The notes beneath the pieces are model-generated. The model was not told where the DNA came from, did no database searches, and saw only the letters and a program-made list of their open reading frames with translations. This document shows, in pieces, positions 8,736 to 15,794 of a DNA stretch of 64,000 bases; position 1 is the first letter of the stretch; the number at the start of each line of letters is the position of its first letter. The translations under genes were made by a program, and so were the position numbers. Location: positions 992,001 to 1,056,000 of the forward strand of contig OY771913.1 of the NCBI GenBank assembly GCA_963674975.1, given 5' to 3'. The DNA comes from UBA4781 sp963674975. GTDB taxonomy: Bacteria; Chloroflexota; Anaerolineae; Anaerolineales; Anaerolineaceae.

Positions 8736-10064
8736 ATGAAAAAGCAATATGATGTCATTGTCGTGGGTGGAGGTCCTTCAGGGATCACCGCTGCCCTGGC
8801 AGCCGGTCGAGCCAATGTATCTACCCTGCTCATCGAACGATACGGTTTTCTCGGAGGGATGTCTTCTTCTGCACTGGTTTACCCATGGTTTACTTTCCAT
8901 GATCTCAGTGGAAATCAGGTTATCAAGGGCATTGCCCAGGAAATAGTCGATCAATTGATCGAAAGAGGTGGCTCTCCCGGGCACATGCGTGACAGTTCGG
9001 GGTTTGTATGGTCGGTCACCCCTTTTGATAAAGAAATTTATAAATCGCTGGCGCTAGATCTGCTTTCCGACGCCAAAGTTGATATTCTGCTCCATTCTTT
9101 CGTTTCAGATCTACAGGTCATTGATCGGAAAATAACAAGCCTGAAAACGGTCGGGAAATACGGTAATACAGAAGTAGAAGGGAAGATCATCATCGATGCC
9201 ACCGGAGATGCCGATGTGGCTGCCCTTTCCGGAGCTCCCTGCATTTTAGGACGCCCCGGTGATGGCAAGGTACAGGCAATGACCTACATCTTTAGATTAG
9301 GGGGAGTAAAGGCTGCGCCGATCAAGGCATACTACCTTGAACACCCTGACGAATTCTATACTCCCGCTGTCCCGGTTGACAGCAAGGATCTTCCGCTTAC
9401 AGGTGTTTCCGGTTTTTTCAACCACTGGGAAAATGCACCCGCTTCTATCCCCAGGGATCGATTCTTGTTTTTCATCGGACCGCGCCCGGGAGAAATTACG
9501 GTGAATACCACCAGAATTCTGGATACGAATCCCACTCAGGCAGATCAGATCACACATGCAGAAATTAAAGGTAGAAAACAGGCTGAACTGCTGACCGCCT
9601 TCATGAAAGAAACCCTGCCCGGGTTTGAAAACTCCTATTTACTGGAAACTCCAACACAGATCGGTGTGCGCGAGAGCCGTCGTATCGCTGGACAATTTCA
9701 ATTATCCGAATCAGACATAATCAATGGTACCTCCTTCTCAGATGGAATAGCGCGCTGCGGATACCCCATTGACATCCACATGCCGGATAACGCAGCAATG
9801 ACCCTGATAGATTTCAAGAAATCGTATGAAATTCCATACCGGGTAATGCTCCCCCGGAAAATAGATAATCTGCTTGTTACCGGTCGCGCGGTTTCATCCA
9901 GCCATGATGCTTTTGCATCTCTTCGTGTCTCCGTTCCGGTCATGGCACTCGGTCAGGCTGCCGGAAGCGCTGCTGCGCTTTGTATTAAAGCCAATGTAAA
10001 TCCCGCGGATGTAAATATTGAAGAACTTCAAGCATTCCTGGTTGATGGGAAAGCTATCTTGTAG
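8736..10064 (+). CDS. FAD-dependent oxidoreductase (FAD_oxidored family)
   Basis: Flavoprotein of 442 residues with an N-terminal dinucleotide-binding fold (DVIVVGGGPSGITAALAAGR, acidic end in LLIERYG). A second FAD contact region is IIIDATGDADVAALSGAP. A C-terminal segment (NLLVTGRAVSSSHDAFASLR) is also typical of PF12831 enzymes. There is no signal peptide, so it is cytosolic. GGAGAG lies just upstream of ATG 8736; a GTG two codons earlier is less likely. The family has few known substrates. The divergent sugar operon suggests a role in oxidising a sugar-derived compound, but this is only context. Confidence 0.85.
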   Translation: MKKQYDVIVVGGGPSGITAALAAGRANVSTLLIERYGFLGGMSSSALVYPWFTFHDLSGNQVIKGIAQEIVDQLIERGGSPGHMRDSSGFVWSVTPFDKEIYKSLALDLLSDAKVDILLHSFVSDLQVIDRKITSLKTVGKYGNTEVEGKIIIDATGDADVAALSGAPCILGRPGDGKVQAMTYIFRLGGVKAAPIKAYYLEHPDEFYTPAVPVDSKDLPLTGVSGFFNHWENAPASIPRDRFLFFIGPRPGEITVNTTRILDTNPTQADQITHAEIKGRKQAELLTAFMKETLPGFENSYLLETPTQIGVRESRRIAGQFQLSESDIINGTSFSDGIARCGYPIDIHMPDNAAMTLIDFKKSYEIPYRVMLPRKIDNLLVTGRAVSSSHDAFASLRVSVPVMALGQAAGSAAALCIKANVNPADVNIEELQAFLVDGKAIL

Positions 10065-10127
10065 CTAATAATTTTTTTATTTCTGCATAAGTAGTTCCTA
10101 GCAAGAAAATTCCTAAGCACCAATCGC

Positions 10128-10156
10128 TTGACCTGTGTAGAATCAAATGCTAAAAT
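10128..10156 (+). promoter_or_regulatory. Promoter of tRNA-Glu
   Basis: TTGACC (10128-10133), a 17-base spacer and TAAAAT (10151-10156) lie 17 bases upstream of the mature tRNA 5' end, a good vegetative promoter for a single-gene tRNA unit. Confidence 0.7.
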
Positions 10157-10172
10157 ATCCCTCTCTATGTCT

Positions 10173-10248
10173 GCCCCCATCGTCTAGAGGCCTAGGACAC
10201 AGCCCCTTCAAGGCTAAAACTGGGGTTCGAATCCCCATGGGGGCACCA
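10173..10248 (+). tRNA. tRNA-Glu (anticodon UUC)
   Basis: The 76-base sequence folds as a full cloverleaf. Acceptor arms GCCCCCA and TGGGGGC pair, the anticodon stem AGCC/GGCT encloses loop CCTTCAA with anticodon TTC, and the T arm carries GGTTCGAATCC. The 3' CCA is encoded (10246-10248). It is flanked by its own promoter and a terminator. Confidence 0.97.
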
Positions 10249-10251
10249 AAC

Positions 10252-10276
10252 AAAAAAGCCCATAAAGGGCTTTTTC
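10252..10276. terminator. Terminator after tRNA-Glu, also facing the dga-like operon
   Basis: An A tract, GCCC (10258-10261), loop ATAAA, GGGC (10267-10270) and a T tract form a short intrinsic terminator for the tRNA. Because of the A/T symmetry it can also end the leftward operon stopping at 10308. Confidence 0.75.
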
Positions 10277-10307
10277 TTTTTAAAGCTGCCGCTTGATCCG
10301 ATATAAA

Positions 10308-11057
10308 TCAAACCATCGCTTTTACAGCTTGCATGGCTTTCGAAACCAGATCAGGACTGGTCAGACCGCTTTCTTTATCAATGATACTGCTGTAAATATG
10401 GGGCACGATATGCTTCACTCCCGCCTTTAAGCATACTGCCAGCACATCTCCTAGATTATCAAGATCAATCCCACCTGTTGGTTCGATCATTTCAATACCC
10501 ATTTCAACACATGCCTGCGCAAGCACTTCCAGTTCTTGAAGATGTTCCGTCCCATGGATATTGAAAAATTTTACAGACTGCAGCCCGATGTCCTTCAACA
10601 TAAGCAGCGCGGTTTCGACATCCACCGCATCATCTCTATCGCTGCTGAAAATACCCGTATTCACCTTCACTTTACCCGGTACACCTGTTGGGCTGATGAG
10701 AGCATTTACTACTGTGTGCGTACATCCTTTACCCCGCAGCAAACCCAGAGTGTAGCCCGCCGCGGGAAAAACCTGGTTCACATGACCGGGGTCGGTTTCT
10801 GCAGCGATCTCCGCTGCCATACTCCACTGCTTCGGGCTGCCGCCGCCCAAGCCAATAGAAATAAGCGGAATCTCTTTTTGAAATTCGCGGACTTCATTCA
10901 CATTTTCTTCTACCGTTGGATGACGCGTTGACAGCAGTCCAACAGCAATATGCCCTTCGGCTGCCGCCACCACCTCTTTGGCATTTTCTATATCCTTTGC
11001 CAGGCAGTTTATCGCCACCCGATCATGATAAAAATTGAATTTCTCAAAATCAGCCAT
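10308..11057 (-). CDS. dgaF: KDGP aldolase (DgaF/EF_0839 type)
   Basis: Aldolase of 249 residues that by family should split 2-dehydro-3-deoxy-6-phosphogluconate into pyruvate and glyceraldehyde 3-phosphate. The fold is a TIM barrel: DRVAINCLAKDIENAKEVV, LISIGLGGGSPKQW, VNALISPTGVPGKVKVNTG and EPTGGIDLDN are family-type blocks, and Lys in PGKVKV is a candidate Schiff-base residue. I start at ATG 11057, one base after the TAA of dgaE. A TTG at 11087 would overlap dgaE. It is the last gene of a nine-gene leftward operon and uses the product of the lyase next to it. Confidence 0.9.
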   Translation of the reverse strand: MADFEKFNFYHDRVAINCLAKDIENAKEVVAAAEGHIAVGLLSTRHPTVEENVNEVREFQKEIPLISIGLGGGSPKQWSMAAEIAAETDPGHVNQVFPAAGYTLGLLRGKGCTHTVVNALISPTGVPGKVKVNTGIFSSDRDDAVDVETALLMLKDIGLQSVKFFNIHGTEHLQELEVLAQACVEMGIEMIEPTGGIDLDNLGDVLAVCLKAGVKHIVPHIYSSIIDKESGLTSPDLVSKAMQAVKAMV

Positions 11058-11058
11058 A

Positions 11059-12162
11059 TTAAGACAACAACTCCTTGAATTTTTCAACGATCAGCACCTC
11101 ATCATCCTCCAGAAGAGGTCTGGGATCGATCTCAATGATCCCCAAGTTGGAATAATGGTCCCTGGTTCTGATCGATACATCTCCTGCCTCAAGTCCCTCG
11201 ATCAATTGTGAGCAGCTCAATTTTGCCTTTTCGGGATCGACCGTTATTTTTAAACGGTAGATCTCCCTTCCGGCAGAATCCTTCACCAACTCGATCTTCA
11301 ATCCTTTGATATCGGCTAATTGCTGCTGGATATACTGCAGTTTTTCCATTTCCTTTTCCCGAATGGATACCACATCTTTTATTTCATACAGTTCCAGCGC
11401 CTTCAGCAGCCCCATGATCCCTTCTTTGCCGATCTTCATACTCCTGCCAATGCCGAAATATTGAAGCTTACAGGATGCGATGAGTTCTTTTTTACCGGCG
11501 ATGAAACCGGAGGTCGGTCCTTCGATTGCTTTTGCTCCACTGTAAATGACCAGTGTTGCTCCCTTAGCAAGATAGATTTTCAGATCTTCTTCCGCTGCCG
11601 CATCAACGATCAAAGGAACATTCATCTTCTTTGAGACCGCGATCATGTCTTCAAGGGATGCCATCCCTTTTTGCACGCAGTGATGCGATTTAACATAAAC
11701 CATTGCGGCTGTTTTCTCAGTGATCGTTTCGGTAATATTCTGCATCAATGTATGATTTGTTTCACCTACTTCAACCACTTTACCGCCGCCCAACCGGATC
11801 ATCTGTGTAACGGGGGCGCCAAAATTAATGCAGTGCCCTTTTTGAATGATCACTTCATTGGCTGATCCCGCGGAATCGGGTAATCGCTGCGTGATACTGA
11901 TAGAATTCTTCGCGATACAGGCAGCCGTGGCAATTGCGATACCCGCGGCAGCCCCAGCCGTGGGGCAGGCATCTTCGGTACCTACATGAGAAGCAATGAC
12001 CTTTCCAGCCGCATCGATCAAATCTGAAATTGCCACAAAACTCATGGAAGCAGCAGACATTGCGCCGGCAGTCTCTTCATTAACCGTAGAAACACCCAGG
12101 GCGGTCATTCTCCCACTGGCATTGACAATTTTTTGAAGTCCTAATTTCTGATAACTATTCAT
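11059..12162 (-). CDS. dgaE: PLP-dependent ammonia lyase, SelA-like (DgaE/EF_0838 type)
   Basis: Predicted D-glucosaminate-6-phosphate ammonia-lyase of 367 residues, an aspartate-aminotransferase-fold enzyme related to selenocysteine synthase. The PLP lysine is K211 in VIYSGAKAIEGPTSG, and DAAAEED near 188 holds the cofactor ring. It would turn an amino-sugar acid phosphate into KDGP for the aldolase just downstream (1-base gap). RBS AAAGGA precedes ATG 12162. It is separated from the upstream DUF4310 gene by a strong palindrome, so its expression may differ from that of the membrane genes. True SelA is unlikely because of length and context. Confidence 0.87.
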   Translation of the reverse strand: MNSYQKLGLQKIVNASGRMTALGVSTVNEETAGAMSAASMSFVAISDLIDAAGKVIASHVGTEDACPTAGAAAGIAIATAACIAKNSISITQRLPDSAGSANEVIIQKGHCINFGAPVTQMIRLGGGKVVEVGETNHTLMQNITETITEKTAAMVYVKSHHCVQKGMASLEDMIAVSKKMNVPLIVDAAAEEDLKIYLAKGATLVIYSGAKAIEGPTSGFIAGKKELIASCKLQYFGIGRSMKIGKEGIMGLLKALELYEIKDVVSIREKEMEKLQYIQQQLADIKGLKIELVKDSAGREIYRLKITVDPEKAKLSCSQLIEGLEAGDVSIRTRDHYSNLGIIEIDPRPLLEDDEVLIVEKFKELLS

Positions 12163-12191
12163 AGCAAATCCTTTATAATTCTTAACCCACT

Positions 12192-12225
12192 GAGTTAGGT
12201 CGTTCTTGAAAGAACGACCTAACTC
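12192..12225. repeat. Perfect 16-base inverted repeat between DUF4310 gene and dgaE
   Basis: Arms at 12192-12207 and 12210-12225 are perfectly complementary and nearly touch, so an RNA hairpin would open a few central pairs for its loop. No T tract follows on the minus strand. It may act as an mRNA processing or stabilising element inside the operon, or be a dispersed palindromic repeat. Confidence 0.7.
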
Positions 12226-12244
12226 GCCTACCTATAACCTACTT

Positions 12245-12883
12245 TTAAAAAATCAAACCCAAAATCATTGAACCAAGAATTGCACCACCAGTAATTGGTT
12301 TATCGAACTTGTAAAATAGCACTGCTCCTACCAACGCGCCAAGCCCGGCTCCAATGCTGTAATTGCAGGCAGACAGGATCACAAGCGGTCCAAGATAGCT
12401 GCCCAGTGCATTTCCAGCGCCCATCATAATATTGGCACCTGAAGCCGTTACACCTTCTTTCATGGAATTCTTCATAACAATGATCAATGCACCAAGAGCA
12501 TATCCAATAACACCACCAAAGATCAATGCCACGGCAAAGTTTTCCACCGGCAGAGTGAAACCGAAAGCCAGGCAGAGAGAAGGCAGCCCAAGCCCAACAC
12601 CCGTTGCAACCGACCCACCGATATCCAGAACACCAACCAGTGGTCCTTCCAGCATGCGCGCAATAAGATAACCCAAACCAAAAAGTCCCAGGGTCATGAA
12701 ATCTCCGGCACTATCAGCCGATACGAACATCTGAGCTGCCAGGAGATCATTGAACATACCTGATCCATGCACATAGAGCATATGGGTTCCTCCCCATACA
12801 CCTGCACAAAGCAAGGCAAGCAGGATAGGAAACGACCAATTTTTCAACAATAATTCTTCCATTTTGCTTTTTTTCTTTTCCAT
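12245..12883 (-). CDS. DUF4310 family membrane protein (EF_0832/EF_0833 type)
   Basis: Integral membrane protein of 212 residues with about six hydrophobic segments. The first follows a charged MEKKKSKMEEL start and reads WSFPILLALLCAGVWGGTHMLYVHG. Glycine-rich stretches (GVLDIGGSVATGVGLGLPSL, GASGANIMMGAGNALGSYLG) resemble EIIC/EIID-like or channel proteins. The family is uncharacterised and always occurs with DUF4311, DUF4312 and SFCGS proteins. In this operon it stands where other glucosaminate clusters have a mannose-type PTS, so an uptake role is inferred. Confidence 0.85.
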   Translation of the reverse strand: MEKKKSKMEELLLKNWSFPILLALLCAGVWGGTHMLYVHGSGMFNDLLAAQMFVSADSAGDFMTLGLFGLGYLIARMLEGPLVGVLDIGGSVATGVGLGLPSLCLAFGFTLPVENFAVALIFGGVIGYALGALIIVMKNSMKEGVTASGANIMMGAGNALGSYLGPLVILSACNYSIGAGLGALVGAVLFYKFDKPITGGAILGSMILGLIF

Positions 12884-12901
12884 TTCGTTCCTCCTTCTCC
12901 T

Positions 12902-13606
12902 CTATGCCATCAGAACAAGCGTGAAATAACCACTAAACGCCAGAAGGATAGCGGTGAGAATCATCATAATGATCACGGCTTTATTGACACCCTTTTCTTC
13001 GATCGTGGCACCAATGAGAATTCCCAGCACCAATCCGGGGACTGCATTTCCGATGAAGAGAGCTGCCAGGATACCCGTAATGGTTGCAGTAATTCCGGTG
13101 GATTTTCCAGCATCGATCGCTGCCAGCCAGAAGATCAGGGGCATAACAGGGCTCAGCATCCAATCAGCAGCAGGACCAAGAACACCAGAAGCAACCGTTG
13201 AAAGAGATTCCGGAATGATCGAGGCAATCGTGTTCAAGAAAACGACAACAACAATTCCAACGAAGGTGCCAGAGATCAGCATCTTCCAGGGATTATGCAT
13301 CGTTTCTTCGACATTTTTGTTCTTTAGAAGCAGAATTCCAGCAGCCCAGTTGGGTATGATCCTGTGATGCACCTCTTGAGATAAACCACCGCAGGCAACC
13401 GTTGAAGCAGTGGCATTAAAAAGGAATCCCAATCCAAAAGTAAAATGGGAGATCGGGTCTCCTTTGCACGCGTTCAGTTCTCCAATGGTGCGGAATGAAC
13501 CCATGCTTTGAACTTTTGGCGCGTGGAACATTCGTGCGGCACCCGCAGCCGCCGCGCCGCCGACCAATGCACCAACGATGATGGATTTAATAATAATTAA
13601 TTCCAC
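12902..13606 (-). CDS. DUF4311 family membrane protein (EF_0832/EF_0833 type)
   Basis: Polytopic membrane protein of 234 residues. The strongly conserved family block GAARMFHAPKVQSMGSF lies near residue 25, followed by GDPISHFTFGLGFLFNA and hydrophobic helices such as PVMPLIFWLAAIDAG. The start is a GTG at 13606 with GGAGG five bases upstream. It probably forms a complex with the DUF4310 protein encoded 18 bases downstream and the soluble DUF4312 and SFCGS proteins upstream. Function is unknown; import of an amino-sugar acid or related compound is the contextual guess. Confidence 0.85.
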   Translation of the reverse strand: MELIIIKSIIVGALVGGAAAAGAARMFHAPKVQSMGSFRTIGELNACKGDPISHFTFGLGFLFNATASTVACGGLSQEVHHRIIPNWAAGILLLKNKNVEETMHNPWKMLISGTFVGIVVVVFLNTIASIIPESLSTVASGVLGPAADWMLSPVMPLIFWLAAIDAGKSTGITATITGILAALFIGNAVPGLVLGILIGATIEEKGVNKAVIIMMILTAILLAFSGYFTLVLMA

Positions 13607-13616
13607 ATTAACCTCC

Positions 13617-13904
13617 TTAAATTTCTATGTACTTGATTGAAACAATCAGTTTCACTTTGACGGTAATTTCTTGCTTTTCTCGCGGTAAGAATAAGAACAA
13701 GAATTTTTCAGTATATTTCTTTACATCAGTTGATAATACATACACCTCCTCCGGTTCCATTTGTAAAAGCACACCTTTTACCTGTTTATAGATTTCCACC
13801 TTGAACTGGGAAAAGATCTGTTCATACACTTCACGCTCGTTCTTACCTTTCCCTGTAAGGATGAACTCGCGATTCTCTTTAACAAGACTATTCTTTGAGG
13901 TCAT
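13617..13904 (-). CDS. DUF4312 family small protein (EF_0831 type)
   Basis: Small soluble protein of 95 residues without signal peptide or membrane segment. It has a mixed alpha/beta pattern with EREVYEQIFSQFKVEIYKQV and a closing strand VKVKLIVSIKYIEI. It matches by size and position the DUF4312 members that accompany DUF4310/DUF4311 proteins. The ATG overlaps the SFCGS gene by 17 bases, so translation is probably coupled. A regulatory or energising role like a PTS IIA/IIB subunit is conceivable, but there is no conserved Cys or His I can point to. Confidence 0.8.
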   Translation of the reverse strand: MTSKNSLVKENREFILTGKGKNEREVYEQIFSQFKVEIYKQVKGVLLQMEPEEVYVLSTDVKKYTEKFLFLFLPREKQEITVKVKLIVSIKYIEI

Positions 13905-14280
13905 TTTCTTGTTCTTTCTTTTTCAACGCGATCAGTTCTTCTGTAACTCGTCTTCCCAATTCTTTGTTATCGATAAAGCCGAACCCTAAAACCTGTGATC
14001 CTTTCTTCAAGGCGGTAATGCCTGCATCAATAGAGCGCAGGTGATGCGTGGATTTCATGCCGTACTTGTTTTCTGCCATCAATGCGCCTGCCCCTCCGCT
14101 GCCGCAGAAGCTCAATCCCAGATCTGCGTTTTCCTGCACCATCACATCTCCCAGTTTCAGGTCAGCCGCCAATCCGGGAATATGGATGGCAATCCCACCC
14201 GCTTCCTCGATCCCGGCTGCAACATGCAGCCCTTTCCCCATACGATCACCAATCACAATTACCACTTTTCCATCTTTCAT
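13888..14280 (-). CDS. Glycine-rich SFCGS family protein (EF_0830 type)
   Basis: Soluble protein of 130 residues. It starts MKDGKVVIVIGDRMGKG and carries the defining LSFCGSGGAGAL motif near residue 57. The Cys within a Gly-rich turn after a beta strand looks like a phosphate- or nucleotide-binding loop, similar in style to a PTS IIB site. It sits between the small PRD protein and the DUF4312 gene. Together they form the soluble part of this uncharacterised membrane system. Confidence 0.87.
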   Translation of the reverse strand: MKDGKVVIVIGDRMGKGLHVAAGIEEAGGIAIHIPGLAADLKLGDVMVQENADLGLSFCGSGGAGALMAENKYGMKSTHHLRSIDAGITALKKGSQVLGFGFIDNKELGRRVTEELIALKKKEQENDLKE

Positions 14281-14285
14281 ACTCT

Positions 14286-14642
14286 TTACTCCCTGTAAAC
14301 TAAAGCTGCTTGAATATGTATTGCAATGAGCAGTACTTCCGCTTTATCCATTTCGCTGTTGTACCGCTTACAGATATAGGCAACAATTTTCTCCGCAATT
14401 GAAATTACAGAACTCTCAATTTCCTTCTGGCAATCATCGAATTTACCGTTCAACATCTCTTTATTTTTTAAACGAAGGATAAAACTGATAATATGCGCAT
14501 CAAAAACCAATTCCGCATTTTCTGAAAATTGAATGTGGTACTTTTCGGTGATGTCCTTTACCTCTTGAAGTACCGCTTCAAATTCAGGTAGATCATTCTC
14601 GTTCAGATCCAGTTTTTTCTGTAATACTTTTAATATTTCCAT
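14286..14642 (-). CDS. Small stand-alone PRD protein (EF_0829 type)
   Basis: Protein of 118 residues consisting of one PTS-regulation-like (PRD) helical domain. FDAHIISFILRLKN and ALLIAIHIQAALV carry the His residues usual in PRDs. It has no DNA-binding region. In PRD regulators such His residues are phosphorylated by PTS proteins. Here the domain is a separate protein directly after the amidohydrolase gene (3-base gap), so it may pass a signal between the membrane complex and the large regulator at 15795-17792. Confidence 0.82.
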   Translation of the reverse strand: MEILKVLQKKLDLNENDLPEFEAVLQEVKDITEKYHIQFSENAELVFDAHIISFILRLKNKEMLNGKFDDCQKEIESSVISIAEKIVAYICKRYNSEMDKAEVLLIAIHIQAALVYRE

Positions 14643-14645
14643 GAA

Positions 14646-15788
14646 TTATTTCGTCTCAATAATGTGATTACCTTTAATGACAGCCCGAACATCTATTTTC
14701 CTGGTCAGGTGCAGGGGATTCTTGTCAGAATCATATTGGGTTTCATGGGTGGGGATCACTTTGAAAACCACCAGATCCGCCGGCTTGCCAATATAATCAC
14801 CATCGGCGACCCCAATATGGAAAGTCTTTGCCGGGTTCACAGTTGCTTCTGCAATCCAATGGGTGACATCCTCATCTAACAAAAACATTTTGCTGACCGT
14901 GAGAGGGAGACTATAAACCGGTCCCTTGCAGTTCATGGAATGCAGATCCGTGCTGATCAGGTCAGAGGTAAAACCCTGAGAAAAGCATTTGCTTGCAACC
15001 AAATAATTGAAGCTTGCCGAGCCATGCCCTACATCAAAGAGAACGCCTCTTTCTCTGGCGCGAATGGTTTCGGGGCGTAAAGAGTAATCTTCATTCACGA
15101 TCGCATTCGAAAGTTTTCCATGAAAACAGTGTGTAATGACATCTCCTCTGGTGAATAAATTCAGCACATCAGTAATTTCAGGGGGTCCATTACCGATATG
15201 CACCATCATCGGAAGCCCCAACTCGCAAGCCAGTTCTTTTGCTTTCGCTATTGCCTTAATCCCGGCAGATCCCGAAGCACTGATGCTGGCTCTGGCTTTT
15301 ACTCCTACAATACGGTCTTTATTTCGTGAATAGACATCCCGGGCGGCTTGAAGATCGATATTATCCAGATCTTCCAGCTCCGGCGTGTTGGGTTGAATAC
15401 CAATTTTTGAGGCATTGATCAAAAAGAAAACCTGTGTTTCCTTCTTCTTCACAGATTCAATGGCAGTCTCAATCAAATCGGCACCAAATGTACCCGCATC
15501 GATCAGTGCCGACACCCCACTTTGAATGCCGTATTTCTCGACATCGACTCCCATTTCCATTCCCTTGTATTGAGTCATTCCCGGCACGGCAATATGAACA
15601 TGAGAATCAATAAAACCTGGCGAAACATAACTCTTTGAGACGTCCAGAATTTCATATTCGCCGACGTCTTCGATCGAAGGGGCAATTTCTTCGATCAATC
15701 CCTCACTGATCAGGATGTCATTCTCTACAACCTGATCCGCATTCATTCCAGAAATGAACAGTGTGTTTTTAATTAACAGTTTTTTCAT
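14646..15788 (-). CDS. Amidohydrolase/deacetylase family metallohydrolase (EF_0837 type)
   Basis: Cytosolic metal-dependent hydrolase of 380 residues. The first metal-binding pair is H63/H65 in GFIDSHVHIAVPG. A candidate carboxylated Lys lies in GVKARAS, His residues follow in MVHIGNGP and THCFHGKL, and STDLHSMN gives the late acidic/His region. Composite-domain strands at both ends are typical of dihydroorotase-like folds. By family and context it probably removes an acyl or amide group from an amino-sugar acid before the DgaE/DgaF steps. It begins seven bases after the regulator stop and is co-transcribed. Confidence 0.88.
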   Translation of the reverse strand: MKKLLIKNTLFISGMNADQVVENDILISEGLIEEIAPSIEDVGEYEILDVSKSYVSPGFIDSHVHIAVPGMTQYKGMEMGVDVEKYGIQSGVSALIDAGTFGADLIETAIESVKKKETQVFFLINASKIGIQPNTPELEDLDNIDLQAARDVYSRNKDRIVGVKARASISASGSAGIKAIAKAKELACELGLPMMVHIGNGPPEITDVLNLFTRGDVITHCFHGKLSNAIVNEDYSLRPETIRARERGVLFDVGHGSASFNYLVASKCFSQGFTSDLISTDLHSMNCKGPVYSLPLTVSKMFLLDEDVTHWIAEATVNPAKTFHIGVADGDYIGKPADLVVFKVIPTHETQYDSDKNPLHLTRKIDVRAVIKGNHIIETK

Positions 15789-15794
15789 TTTTCC

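Noticed and set aside
11059..12162. Selenocysteine synthase (SelA)
   Set aside because: Shorter than SelA, no SelB or tRNA-Sec nearby, and directly coupled to a KDGP aldolase, which fits DgaE.
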